The position numbers were made by a program, and so were the translations under genes. A DNA stretch of 46,563 nt from the NCBI GenBank assembly GCA_903823025.1, contig CAIJRK010000052.1:1-46563 (forward strand). The letters run 5' to 3'. This document shows, one piece after another, positions 8,936 through 17,475 of this stretch (positions are counted from its first letter, which is position 1; every line of letters begins with the position of its first letter). The DNA is from an uncultured beta proteobacterium. Its GTDB lineage: Bacteria > Pseudomonadota > Gammaproteobacteria > Burkholderiales > Burkholderiaceae_C. Below the pieces are notes generated by a model, which saw nothing but the letters and a program-made list of their open reading frames with translations, did not search any database and was not told the origin of the DNA.

Positions 8936-11356
8936 ATGTCTCGCTTTAATATCAAAAAAGTTGCCGTGCTCGGTGCCGGTGTGATGGGCGCGCAAATTGC
9001 GGCGCATTTGGTCAATGTCAAAGTACCGGTTATTTTGTTTGATCTACCGGCCAAAGAAGGCCCTAAAAACGGCATCGTGACCCGCGCCATTGAGGGTCTG
9101 AAAAAACTTAAACCCGCGCCGATGGGTGTGCCGGAAGACGCTGTTTTGATCCAGCAGGCCAATTATGAAGAGCACATGGATTTGCTCAAGGACTGCGATC
9201 TGGTGATTGAAGCGATTGCCGAACGCATGGACTGGAAGCGCGATCTCTACAAAAAGATGGCGCCTTTTTTAGCGCCGCACGCCATCATTGCGTCCAACAC
9301 CTCGGGCCTGTCGATTACCCAATTGAGCGACGCGCTGCCCGAAGACATCAAGCCGCGTTTTTGCGGTATTCACTTCTTCAATCCACCGCGTTACATGAGG
9401 CTGGTGGAACTGATTAACACGCCCGCCACGCAACCGAAAATTCTGGATGACCTGGAAGCTTTTGTAACCAGCAGCCTGGGAAAAGGCGTCGTGCGCGCCA
9501 AAGATTCGCCCAACTTTATTGCCAACCGCGTGGGCGTGGCGGGCCTGTTGGCCACCTTGAAAGAGGTCGAGAATTTTGGCTTGACTTATGACGTGGTGGA
9601 CGACCTCACCGGCAAGAAGTTGGGTCGTGCCAGTTCAGGCACTTTCCGCACCGCTGACGTAGTGGGGCTGGACACCCTGGCCCATGTCATCAAGACACTG
9701 CAAGACACGTTGACGTTGGAAGTAGATCCTTTCTACGCCAGTTTTGCCACGCCCGAGGTGCTCAAAACCTTGCTTGAAATGGGCCATCTAGGTCAGAAAT
9801 CCCGCGCCGGTTTTTTCAAGAAAGTCGGGCGAGATATTCTGCGTTTTGACTTGGCCGCCAAAGACTACGTGCCAGCCGGTCAAAAGGGTGACGAGGTTTA
9901 TGATCGCATGTTGAAAAAACCTGCACCTGAGCGTCTGAAATTATTGCGCAACAGCGAAGGCGCACAGGGTCAATTCTTGTGGGCAATTCTGCGCAACAGC
10001 TTTCATTACGCCGCTGTGCATCTGGCCTCGATTGCCGACAACGCCCGCGATGTGGACTTTTGTATGCGCTGGGGTTTTGGCATGAAGCAAGGCCCGTTTG
10101 AGTTGTGGCAAGAAGCTGGTTGGCTCACGGTGGCCAAGATGGTTCAAGAGGACATTGACGCAGGCAAAGCCTTGTGCCAAGCGCCGCTACCTGATTGGGT
10201 TTTCAAAGGCCCGGTGGCCGAGGCTGGTGGCGTGCATACCGCGCAAGGTTCGTGGAATCCGACGACCGGGACGTTTGTCTTGCCGCGCAGTCTGCCGGTG
10301 TATGCCCGCCAATATTTTCCTGAAAGCGTGCTCGGTGCCCATGCGCCCCAAGCGCAAACCGCTGGCAAGACGTTGCACGAAGACGAAGCAATTCGTTTGT
10401 GGACGCTGAACGACGACCGCCATAGTGCCGACGGTGGCGTGTTGATTGCCAGCCTTAAAACCAAGATGCACACCCTCAGCCCTGACGTGGTTAAAGGCTT
10501 GTTGCAGGGTTTGGCGATGGCTGAAAAAGATTATCAAGGCTTGGTGATCTGGTCGCCTGACGCGTTGTTTTCTGCGGGCGCTGATTTGCAAACCGTGCTG
10601 ACGGGCTTTGCGATGGGCGGCGTTCAAGCCATTGACGGGGCCGAGTTGGCGATGCAACAAGCCATGCTCAAACTGCGTTACGCCAACGTGCCGGTTGTGT
10701 CAGCTGTGCAAGGTTTGGCGTTGGGCGGTGGCTGTGAATTGGCGGTGTATTCAGCCAAGCGCGTGGTCGCCATGGAGAGCTACATCGGCTTGGTAGAAGT
10801 CGGCGTTGGTTTGGTGCCGGGTGCGGGCGGATTGACTTACATTGCCCGACGCGCTGCCGAGAATGCGGCCATTTCTACCGGCAAGGATTTGCTGCCTTTT
10901 CTGACGGAAGGCTTTACCGCTGCGGCCATGGCCAACGTAGGAACGAGCGCCTTGGAATCGCGCAAACTGGGTTACTTGCTGGACAGCGATGTGATCGTGC
11001 CGCACAAAGACGAGTTGCTCTTTGTCGCCATCAACGAAGCGAAAGTCCTATTTCATTCCGGCTACCGCGCGCCGCACAAACGCCTGTTTGCCGTAGCGGG
11101 GCGCAACGGTGCAGCCACTATCAAAGGCTCGCTGGTCAATCTGCGCGACGGCGGCTTTATCAGCGCGCACGATTTTCATATTGCCAGCCTGATCGCCCAT
11201 GTGGTGTGCGGCGGTGATGTGGATGCGGGCAGTCTGGTGAGCGAAGCGTATGTGATGACGCTGGAGCGCCGGGCCTTTTGCAAACTTTTGGTACACCCGA
11301 AAACGCAAGCGCGAATCATGGGCATGATGTCCACCGGAAAACCGGTCAGAAACTAA
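8936..11356 (+). CDS. 3-Hydroxyacyl-CoA dehydrogenase / enoyl-CoA hydratase (bifunctional)
   Basis: This 806-residue protein performs hydration and NAD-dependent oxidation in beta-oxidation. The order is dehydrogenase first: Rossmann VAVLGAGVMGAQIAAHL (GxGxxG, residues 13-18), then HFFNPPRYMRLVEL near 144-157 and the HCDH C-domain. An enoyl-CoA hydratase-like domain follows (SAGADLQ; GLALGGGCELAVYSAKRVVA, about 590-610; VGLVPGAGGL). This is the reverse of E. coli FadB but usual for the FadN-like type in many Burkholderiales. The ATG at 8936 with AGGAA upstream is preferred over an in-frame ATG at 8900 that lies inside the preceding gene. The thiolase gene follows nine bases later. Confidence 0.92.
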   Translation: MSRFNIKKVAVLGAGVMGAQIAAHLVNVKVPVILFDLPAKEGPKNGIVTRAIEGLKKLKPAPMGVPEDAVLIQQANYEEHMDLLKDCDLVIEAIAERMDWKRDLYKKMAPFLAPHAIIASNTSGLSITQLSDALPEDIKPRFCGIHFFNPPRYMRLVELINTPATQPKILDDLEAFVTSSLGKGVVRAKDSPNFIANRVGVAGLLATLKEVENFGLTYDVVDDLTGKKLGRASSGTFRTADVVGLDTLAHVIKTLQDTLTLEVDPFYASFATPEVLKTLLEMGHLGQKSRAGFFKKVGRDILRFDLAAKDYVPAGQKGDEVYDRMLKKPAPERLKLLRNSEGAQGQFLWAILRNSFHYAAVHLASIADNARDVDFCMRWGFGMKQGPFELWQEAGWLTVAKMVQEDIDAGKALCQAPLPDWVFKGPVAEAGGVHTAQGSWNPTTGTFVLPRSLPVYARQYFPESVLGAHAPQAQTAGKTLHEDEAIRLWTLNDDRHSADGGVLIASLKTKMHTLSPDVVKGLLQGLAMAEKDYQGLVIWSPDALFSAGADLQTVLTGFAMGGVQAIDGAELAMQQAMLKLRYANVPVVSAVQGLALGGGCELAVYSAKRVVAMESYIGLVEVGVGLVPGAGGLTYIARRAAENAAISTGKDLLPFLTEGFTAAAMANVGTSALESRKLGYLLDSDVIVPHKDELLFVAINEAKVLFHSGYRAPHKRLFAVAGRNGAATIKGSLVNLRDGGFISAHDFHIASLIAHVVCGGDVDAGSLVSEAYVMTLERRAFCKLLVHPKTQARIMGMMSTGKPVRN

Positions 11357-11365
11357 GGAATTTCG

Positions 11366-12562
11366 ATGAAACAAATTCAGGAAGCCTACATTGTTGCGGC
11401 TACGCGCACACCGATTGGTCGTTCGCATAGGGGGGTTTTCCGCAATACGCGCCCGGATGATTTGCTGGTCAAGGCCTTGCAGGCGGCGCTGGCGCAAGTG
11501 CCATCGCTTGATCCGAATGCGATTGAAGACCTGATTTGCGGTTGCGCCATTCCCGAAGGCCCGCAAGGTCTGAACATTGCGCGCATTGGCGCGGTGCTGG
11601 CGGGTTTACCGATCAGCGTTGGCGGGATTACTGTGAACCGTTTTTGCGCTTCGGGTTTGAGTGCGGTACAAATGGCCGCCGACCGCATTCGCGTGGGCGA
11701 GGCGGACGTGATGATGGCCGCTGGCGTTGAGAGCATGAGCCTGGTGCCGATGATGGGCAACACGCCCTCACTGTCGCCCGCCATGTTCAACAACGACGAG
11801 AACATCGGCATTGCCTACGGCATGGGCCTGACTGCCGAGAAGGTGGCCACGCAGTGGAAAATCAGCCGCGATGCGCAGGACGAATTCGCCGTTCAGTCGC
11901 ACCAAAAGGCGCTGGCCGCCATGGAAGCAGGCCACTTTGCCGATGAAATCACGCCGATAGAAGTCACAGACCGCGCACCCAATTTGCTAACCGGCGACGT
12001 GATCGAGACAAAGCGGCTGGTCAGCTTGGACGAAGGGGCGCGTTTGGATACCTCGATGGCGGGTCTATCCAAACTCAAAACACCTTTTGCCGCGCGGGGT
12101 TCGGTCACGGCGGGCAACAGTTCGCAAACCTCGGATGGTGCGGGGGCGCTGATCTTGGCCAGCGAGAAAGCGATTCAGCAATTTGGCCTGAAACCGCTGG
12201 CGCGTTTTGTCAGCTTTGCCGCCAAAGGCGTACCGCCGCACCTCATGGGCATCGGTCCGATTGAGGCGATACCGGCGGCGTTGCGTTATGCCGGGTTGAA
12301 GCTGGACGACATCGACTGGATTGAACTCAACGAGGCATTTGCGGCGCAGTCGCTGGCCGTGATCAACACGCTGGGGCTTGATCCAGCCAAAGTCAATCCG
12401 ATAGGCGGCGCGATTGCGTTGGGTCATCCGTTGGGCGCCACCGGCGCGATTCGTGCCGCCACCGCCATTCACGCGCTGCACCGTCACAAACTCAAATACA
12501 GCATGGTCTCGATGTGCGTGGGCATGGGGCAGGGCGCGGCGGGTATTTTCGAGCGAGTTTAA
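11366..12562 (+). CDS. Acetyl-CoA C-acyltransferase (beta-ketothiolase)
   Basis: This 398-residue thiolase cleaves 3-ketoacyl-CoA to acetyl-CoA and a shortened acyl-CoA, the last step of the spiral. All catalytic elements are present: nucleophile Cys94 in VNRFCASGL, NEAFAAQSLAV, His354 in GGAIALGHPLGATG, and Cys384 in SMCVGMGQGAAG. It sits in tight operon order after the bifunctional enzyme and probably forms the FadBA-type complex with it. The length is standard. Confidence 0.95.
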   Translation: MKQIQEAYIVAATRTPIGRSHRGVFRNTRPDDLLVKALQAALAQVPSLDPNAIEDLICGCAIPEGPQGLNIARIGAVLAGLPISVGGITVNRFCASGLSAVQMAADRIRVGEADVMMAAGVESMSLVPMMGNTPSLSPAMFNNDENIGIAYGMGLTAEKVATQWKISRDAQDEFAVQSHQKALAAMEAGHFADEITPIEVTDRAPNLLTGDVIETKRLVSLDEGARLDTSMAGLSKLKTPFAARGSVTAGNSSQTSDGAGALILASEKAIQQFGLKPLARFVSFAAKGVPPHLMGIGPIEAIPAALRYAGLKLDDIDWIELNEAFAAQSLAVINTLGLDPAKVNPIGGAIALGHPLGATGAIRAATAIHALHRHKLKYSMVSMCVGMGQGAAGIFERV

Positions 12563-12638
12563 TACAGCGGCGTCATCCTTCATCGGGATGATAGCCTGAT
12601 TTTCACGAAGTACTTTTCCTATTTTTTAAAGAGACAAC

Positions 12639-13403
12639 ATGACCGATATATTGATTGACACCAGTGCTGGCGTGATGACCATCACCTTGAATCGCGTGAA
12701 CAAAAAGAACTCCATCACGGGGGCCATGTACAGCGCTATGGCCGACGCGCTGGCGCAAGCACAAGCCGATGACGCCGTTCGTGCCGTTGTGTTTCAAGGC
12801 CACGAAACCATTTTTAGCGCAGGCAACGACATTGGCGATTTTCTGGCCGCGCCCACGGTGACGCAAGATGCGCCGGTGTTTCAATTTTTGCGTGGCATCA
12901 GCACGTTCCCCAAACCGATTGTGGCGGCGGTGTGCGGCCCGGCGGTGGGTATTGGCACCACGATGCTGTTTCATTGCGACTTGGTTTATGCCGGTGATAA
13001 TGCCGCGTTTTCCATGCCTTTTGTGAATTTGGGTTTGTGCCCTGAGGCCGCTTCCAGTTATTTGGCGCCGCAGTTAATGGGCTACGGACGTGCGGCTGAG
13101 GCGCTCTTGCTGGGTGAGCCTTTCATGGTCGAGGCGGCGCTGGAAATGGGCTTGGTCAGCCGCATTGTGCCGCCCGCCGAGGCTGCCGCATTGGCGCAAC
13201 GCCAGGCTCAGAAGCTGGCTGCCAAGCCCTTGACCGCCTTGATCGAGACCAAGCGCCTGATGAAAAAAGGTCAGGCCAGTATCGTGGCTGAACGCATGGT
13301 GGATGAGGGCACGCTGTTTGCCCGCATGATGAGCGAGCCAGCCGCCCGCGAGGCATTCACGGCATTTATGGAAAAGCGTCGGCCTGATTTCACAAGCCTT
13401 TAA
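12639..13403 (+). CDS. Enoyl-CoA hydratase/isomerase family protein
   Basis: This 254-residue crotonase-fold protein has the oxyanion-hole segments FSAGNDIGDF (around residues 63-72) and CGPAVGIGTTMLFHCDLVYA. NLGLCPEAASSYL contains Glu136. The PE..SS pattern with a single acidic residue resembles delta3-delta2-enoyl-CoA isomerases (ECI2-like) more than hydratases, so isomerisation of unsaturated acyl-CoA is a reasonable guess. It is separated from the thiolase by 76 bases containing a small TCATCC/GGATGA hairpin. Its 3' end overlaps the convergent minus-strand gene by 14 bases. Confidence 0.88.
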   Translation: MTDILIDTSAGVMTITLNRVNKKNSITGAMYSAMADALAQAQADDAVRAVVFQGHETIFSAGNDIGDFLAAPTVTQDAPVFQFLRGISTFPKPIVAAVCGPAVGIGTTMLFHCDLVYAGDNAAFSMPFVNLGLCPEAASSYLAPQLMGYGRAAEALLLGEPFMVEAALEMGLVSRIVPPAEAAALAQRQAQKLAAKPLTALIETKRLMKKGQASIVAERMVDEGTLFARMMSEPAAREAFTAFMEKRRPDFTSL

Positions 13404-13896
13404 GCGGGCGGTGTTGGCTTGCCTGTGTGCCTACGGTCACTGAAAAAGTGACGCCGCAAATCAGGCGCTTGGCGATCTCCAGGCCTTCATGATCAATGAT
13501 GCGTGCCGTCAAAGGTGCTGCAAGGCAGGGGCGTTCAGGCGTGTAGGCATGAAGGCCCAAACCCGAAAACCGGGGAACCAAGAGGCTGAGCGCGTCATTG
13601 ATCGCATTTTTTGTGGCGTGCGTCAGGTCAATAACCGCATCGCTGGACGGTGCCGAAAATTTGAGCCGGCCACTGTCATCAATAAAGAGTTTGAAGCGGC
13701 TGGCAACTATTTTCGTGTCCAGACCCAGTGCGAACGAGCCGGTCATGGTGAACCAGTCCATTTGAAAGTTCGATAGTGTGACTTTCAGGGGCGTTTGATA
13801 GGTAATAACTTTTTTAGTCAGCCCGGTTTTTGCCGGTGTCAGAAGTTCGGAACGCTCACTTTTCATAGATCTTTGTTTTCCGGTTAAGCCATACAT
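13390..13896 (-). CDS. Uncharacterised protein next to the two-component system
   Basis: The 168 residues (158 if it starts at the internal ATG at 13866, MKSERSELL) match no family I recognise. There is no signal peptide or membrane segment. The middle is beta-rich with alternating hydrophobic residues (KVTLSNFQMDWFTMTGSFALGLDTKIVASRFKLFI), followed by DLTHATKNAINDALSLLVP, a likely helix. It lies downstream of the response regulator on the same strand. Its upstream region carries the ATGCAAG repeats also found before the T6SS, which suggests it belongs to the same regulon. Function unknown. Confidence 0.65.
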   Translation of the reverse strand: MYGLTGKQRSMKSERSELLTPAKTGLTKKVITYQTPLKVTLSNFQMDWFTMTGSFALGLDTKIVASRFKLFIDDSGRLKFSAPSSDAVIDLTHATKNAINDALSLLVPRFSGLGLHAYTPERPCLAAPLTARIIDHEGLEIAKRLICGVTFSVTVGTQASQHRPLKGL

Positions 13897-13956
13897 TTTG
13901 TGACAGGTCTTACTTTGTCTTCAAGGTCTGAGCTTACGACGATAATTTATTTCAAA

Positions 13957-13983
13957 CTTGCATTGACTTGCATTGACTTGAAT
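13957..13983 (-). promoter_or_regulatory. Tandem 10-bp direct repeats ATGCAAG(tca), candidate regulator site
   Basis: On the minus strand the series reads ATTCAAGtca-ATGCAAGtca-ATGCAAG, three copies exactly 10 bp apart, the first with one mismatch. AT-rich DNA resembling a -10 box (TAAATT) follows about 7 bases later, before the gene starting at 13896. Tandem repeats phased by one helical turn are the usual target form of PhoB/OmpR-type regulators, one of which is encoded next door. The same core recurs at 16626-16655. Confidence 0.55.
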
Positions 13984-14013
13984 CCGCCTCGTCCTGGTTG
14001 ACGGCGTCGTTTT

Positions 14014-14736
14014 CTATCGGCTGGCATTCAGATTTTTGACCACCAGCAAAAAACCGAGTTGATAGCCGCGACCCCGCAGGGCCTTGATATCAAAACCAAG
14101 TCCGACATGCGGTGCCAGTTTTGTGCGCAAGCGACTGATTAAAACTTCCATCCTGGCTTTGTTTGTTTTTTCAGAATAGTCTGCATCACCCAACCGCGCC
14201 ACCAGTGCCGCATGATCCATAAATTGACCGTTAAGGGCCAGCGCCTTGAGAAGCAACGCTTCGCCCCCTGTGAGTTTGATTTCACTGCCACTTGGCGTTA
14301 TTAACGCGAGGGTGGTCATGTCAAGTTGCCATTGAACAGGCGGCGTGGCAGACCCAATGCGCCCGAAAAGATTATTGACAACTGCCACCAACTCCTCGGG
14401 CCGTGTGGGTTTGGTCAGGTAAACGTCGGCCCCTGTGGCATAGCCTTCCAGTCGATCTGTGCTGCGCACTCTGGCCGTGAGAATAATGATGCCCACCGTG
14501 GGTAAGGCATTGCGAATACGCCTGGCGATGCTGATACCGTCTTCAACGGGCAAGTTGAGATCCAGAATCAAAATATCAGCACTTCTGGCTTGGATGGCCT
14601 GGTTCAACTCCTCGCCAGAGCCGACCCCGCGAACATCAAATCCTTCTTCTGACAAGAACAGTACCAATTCTTCTTGTAGCGTCTCGTTATCTTCAACCAC
14701 GATGACAGAGGCCACATGGGGGCAAGCCATGCTCAT
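14014..14736 (-). CDS. OmpR/PhoB-family response regulator
   Basis: The 240-residue regulator has a receiver domain with the acidic pair Glu15/Asp16, phospho-acceptor Asp59 (LILDLNLP), Thr87 and Lys109 (YLTKPTRP). A C-terminal winged-helix DNA-binding domain follows (SGSEIKLTGGEALLLKAL... MEVLISRLRTKL...IKALRGRGYQLGF). The start overlaps the kinase stop by four bases (ATGA), so the pair is co-translated. DNA targets are probably direct repeats; the ATGCAAG series at 13957 and 16626 are the natural candidates. No other regulator is encoded near the T6SS genes. Confidence 0.93.
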   Translation of the reverse strand: MSMACPHVASVIVVEDNETLQEELVLFLSEEGFDVRGVGSGEELNQAIQARSADILILDLNLPVEDGISIARRIRNALPTVGIIILTARVRSTDRLEGYATGADVYLTKPTRPEELVAVVNNLFGRIGSATPPVQWQLDMTTLALITPSGSEIKLTGGEALLLKALALNGQFMDHAALVARLGDADYSEKTNKARMEVLISRLRTKLAPHVGLGFDIKALRGRGYQLGFLLVVKNLNASR

Positions 14737-16574
14737 GCGCTGGCCAACTCAAAATTAAAAGAAACTTTATCCTGAGCGATCTGACAATTAACTTGTGATC
14801 CCAGCTGCTGGGCCACCGCTTGCGCCAGCCATAAGCCAAGACCGGCGCCAACGTATTGCCGCGCCGCCTCCGAACGGTAGTAGCGCATAAAAATTCGCTC
14901 AGGATCAGGTAGGCCCGCCAGACCCACCGTATTTAAGACAACAAACCGCACACAGGTTGTGTTTTTGACGTCGAGCGTTTGAATATGCAGCTCAATCGGG
15001 CTGCCTACTGGGGAGTATTTAAGGGCGTTGCTCATTAAATTTTGAAGAATAAGACGTGTGTATTGGTAATCGGAAAAGACGGTTTGTGTGGGGTCGCTGA
15101 TCAAGCTGATTCTGCGGGTATCAAAAGTTGTCAGTAAATCATCCGTCAGGCTCTGTACTTTAAATAACTGTTTGTTCAGCAGGGCCGCTCCTTGGTCAAT
15201 TTGATCCGCCTGAACGCATCGCTCAATGATGGCATTCAGGTCATCCACCGAACGCTGGATATTTTTAATGCGCGTGGCGTCTGCACAACCCGGCAACAGA
15301 CGCCGCCCCAGTGACGTGGCAGCTAACTGGATGATGGACAAGGGCGTTTTCAGCTCGTGCATCAGCATGGTCATGAAACGTTCCTGGGTTTCACGGCGAT
15401 TTTTCTCGGATTGTGCAAACTGCCGTGCCACTGTTTCGTTGAAGGTTAGCGTTTGGAAAAGACTCTTTTTTTCACGGTCAATCAGTAACAGCAGGATGGA
15501 AAAATAGCCAGTCATAAAAAAGACCCGAAAAGCCATGATGTTGATGATTGAATCATCAGGCGTCACGACGCCCTGCAAGATGAGGATGCTGCGCAATAAG
15601 AGCACGATTGCGACAACAATAATTCCGCCAATCAGCCAGGTGGATGCTGTCTGACGGTAGAAAACAACGCCCGTTAAGGGTATGAACAAGACGCAGGCGA
15701 CCACACCGATCCACATGCAGTAATTCAGGATGCGTTGCTGATCCAGCACAAAGAACAATACAAACAACGACAGGTAAAGGATGAAAAATAAGGAGAAAAC
15801 AGACCGACCCCATGGCGGAAGATTAAACCGCCCCAGCAGTGCCCGAAAAAAAAGCAGCCCGGTAAAAATGTTGGCAATGATCAGAAGGTTGAACGTGTTG
15901 CGTGGGTTCATCCAGCTATCAGCGCCAAAAAGATAAACCACATAGCCATGCCAACTAAAAAAAACAACGACAGAGACGGTGAAGTGAAGCAAAAACAAAC
16001 TGTGGAGCAACTCGCGGCGCAACACAATCAGCACGAGCAAGCTGCTCATCAGCGCAAAACAGCAAGCGAGTATGGCGCCCAGCACAACCCCACGCCGGAT
16101 GTCCTCTTGATGTGCGTGTTCAAGGGTCATTACGCGTGCTTCCAAAAATAAGACACCGGTTGTTTTGAGCCGAAGATAAAAAATTTTTTCGCCTGGCGTG
16201 GTGTCTATCAGTGTGGTGCGCGCCTGCAGTGGCTGGCTCAAGTGGTCATGGGTTAGCGGGTCAGTGCTGGCAAGATCAGGCGAGAAGAGGGTTATATCGC
16301 CCAACAGGCTCGGAAATATGCGCAACACCAGCGTGGGCTGATCAGGCGGTGCGTTGACAGTGAATCTGAGCCAAATCGTAGCCTGGGTATAGCCCTGACT
16401 TACGACTTGGCCGGTCTTGGTAAAAGGGGCTTGCTGCACTTGGGCCAGCGTCAAATCACCGTGGAGGTCTTTAAACAAGGCACGCTCAGTGACCAAGTCT
16501 TGCGCCAAGGCCTGCACACAGGTCAGGCTGAATGCCAAGACCATCCAAAACCATATTTTTAAGCTTGCCGTCAT
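14733..16574 (-). CDS. 7TMR-DISM sensor histidine kinase
   Basis: The 613-residue inner-membrane kinase has a signal sequence and then a periplasmic 7TMR-DISM extracellular-2-type beta domain (about residues 30-180, with ATIWLRFTV and the IFYLRLKTTG strand pattern). About seven membrane segments follow (residues 185-380), then HisKA with His406 in MLMHELKTPLSI and HATPase_c (N-box NLMSNALKYSP near 514; GAGLGLWLA). DISM domains are thought to bind carbohydrate-like ligands, so the signal may be a cell-wall or glycan fragment; this is inference. The gene is divergent from tssB with 265 bases between them, and is the first of the kinase-regulator pair. Confidence 0.92.
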   Translation of the reverse strand: MTASLKIWFWMVLAFSLTCVQALAQDLVTERALFKDLHGDLTLAQVQQAPFTKTGQVVSQGYTQATIWLRFTVNAPPDQPTLVLRIFPSLLGDITLFSPDLASTDPLTHDHLSQPLQARTTLIDTTPGEKIFYLRLKTTGVLFLEARVMTLEHAHQEDIRRGVVLGAILACCFALMSSLLVLIVLRRELLHSLFLLHFTVSVVVFFSWHGYVVYLFGADSWMNPRNTFNLLIIANIFTGLLFFRALLGRFNLPPWGRSVFSLFFILYLSLFVLFFVLDQQRILNYCMWIGVVACVLFIPLTGVVFYRQTASTWLIGGIIVVAIVLLLRSILILQGVVTPDDSIINIMAFRVFFMTGYFSILLLLIDREKKSLFQTLTFNETVARQFAQSEKNRRETQERFMTMLMHELKTPLSIIQLAATSLGRRLLPGCADATRIKNIQRSVDDLNAIIERCVQADQIDQGAALLNKQLFKVQSLTDDLLTTFDTRRISLISDPTQTVFSDYQYTRLILQNLMSNALKYSPVGSPIELHIQTLDVKNTTCVRFVVLNTVGLAGLPDPERIFMRYYRSEAARQYVGAGLGLWLAQAVAQQLGSQVNCQIAQDKVSFNFELASA

Positions 16575-16625
16575 GGCAGGATGTTAGCTGGCGATTGGCC
16601 TTGTCAAGGCACATCGCCATGCCAA

Positions 16626-16655
16626 ATGCAAGCTTATGCAAGCTTATGCAAGCTT
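16626..16655. promoter_or_regulatory. Three perfect 10-bp direct repeats between kinase gene and tssB
   Basis: ATGCAAGCTT is repeated three times without interruption, phased at one helical turn. The ATGCAAG core is shared with the repeat series at 13957-13983. It lies 52 bases from the kinase start and 185 bases from tssB. It could serve either direction, because AAGCTT is itself palindromic. Proposed as a binding array for the neighbouring PhoB-type regulator. A looser related sequence, CAAGTCAATCAAGTC, occurs near 16772. Confidence 0.6.
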
Positions 16656-16839
16656 TGTGAACTGAGGCACCGTAAGCTCTGCCCTGTTGCATCACTTTAG
16701 AAAAATCAAACTTGGCGCATCGCACAAATCATTTTTTGATGTAAAAATATCATCGTTTGTTTGCACTAAGACAAGTCAATCAAGTCGTGTATTTGTTGCG
16801 AAATCTAGTTATCTTTATCAATCTTTCTAAAGGAAATTT

Positions 16840-17415
16840 ATGACAGACAGCATGCAAAAATGGGTGGGCCGTAATCGGCCCCCACGAGTCCAAATTACGT
16901 ATGACGTAGAAATTGGTAATGCGATAGAGAAGAAAGAACTCCCCATGGTCGTGGGTCTGCTGGCTGATTTGTCGGGGCAACCTGCCATGCCGTTGCCCAA
17001 ATTGAGAGACCGTCGTTTGGTTGAAATCGACCGCGACAATTTCAACGACATCATGGGAAAAATTTCGCCACGACTTGACATGACGGTTCCTGATGCCATG
17101 AAGGGCACTGGCAATCTCAAAATTGAGTTGAACTTCAAAACGTTTGAAGACTTTCACCCGGAGTCCATCGTCAAGCAGGTGCCACGCTTGGCTAAATTAC
17201 TGGAAGCCCGCCAGCAACTGCGCGACCTGCTTGCCAAACTCGACGGCAACGACGAACTCGACACCTTGCTTGAAAACATCATTCAAAACACAGAAGATTT
17301 AACCACCCTGCGCACCGAAGCCAATGGGGCCGCTGGCGCGAAACCTGACTCTGTCGCGCCCGTTCAGGCGGCTGAATCCAAGCCCGAACCATCGACTGAA
17401 CCTGCCGCCTCATAA
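16840..17415 (+). CDS. tssB: T6SS contractile sheath small subunit TssB
   Basis: The 191-residue VipA/ImpB protein pairs with TssC to build the cytoplasmic contractile sheath. The typical start is visible (GRNRPPRVQITYDVEIGNA), then ELPMVVGLLADLSG and the conserved RRLVEIDRDNFNDIM..SPRLDMTVPD. It has a good ribosome binding site (AAAGGAAATTT-ATG). The C-terminus is a variable Ala/Pro/Ser-rich tail. It is the first gene of the long plus-strand T6SS run, with the ATGCAAG repeats upstream. Confidence 0.96.
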   Translation: MTDSMQKWVGRNRPPRVQITYDVEIGNAIEKKELPMVVGLLADLSGQPAMPLPKLRDRRLVEIDRDNFNDIMGKISPRLDMTVPDAMKGTGNLKIELNFKTFEDFHPESIVKQVPRLAKLLEARQQLRDLLAKLDGNDELDTLLENIIQNTEDLTTLRTEANGAAGAKPDSVAPVQAAESKPEPSTEPAAS

Positions 17416-17475
17416 GTCGTAACCCTCCTCGTTGGTGCTTCGGCACACCCCTCATTTTTTGGATCGGTGATTGAT

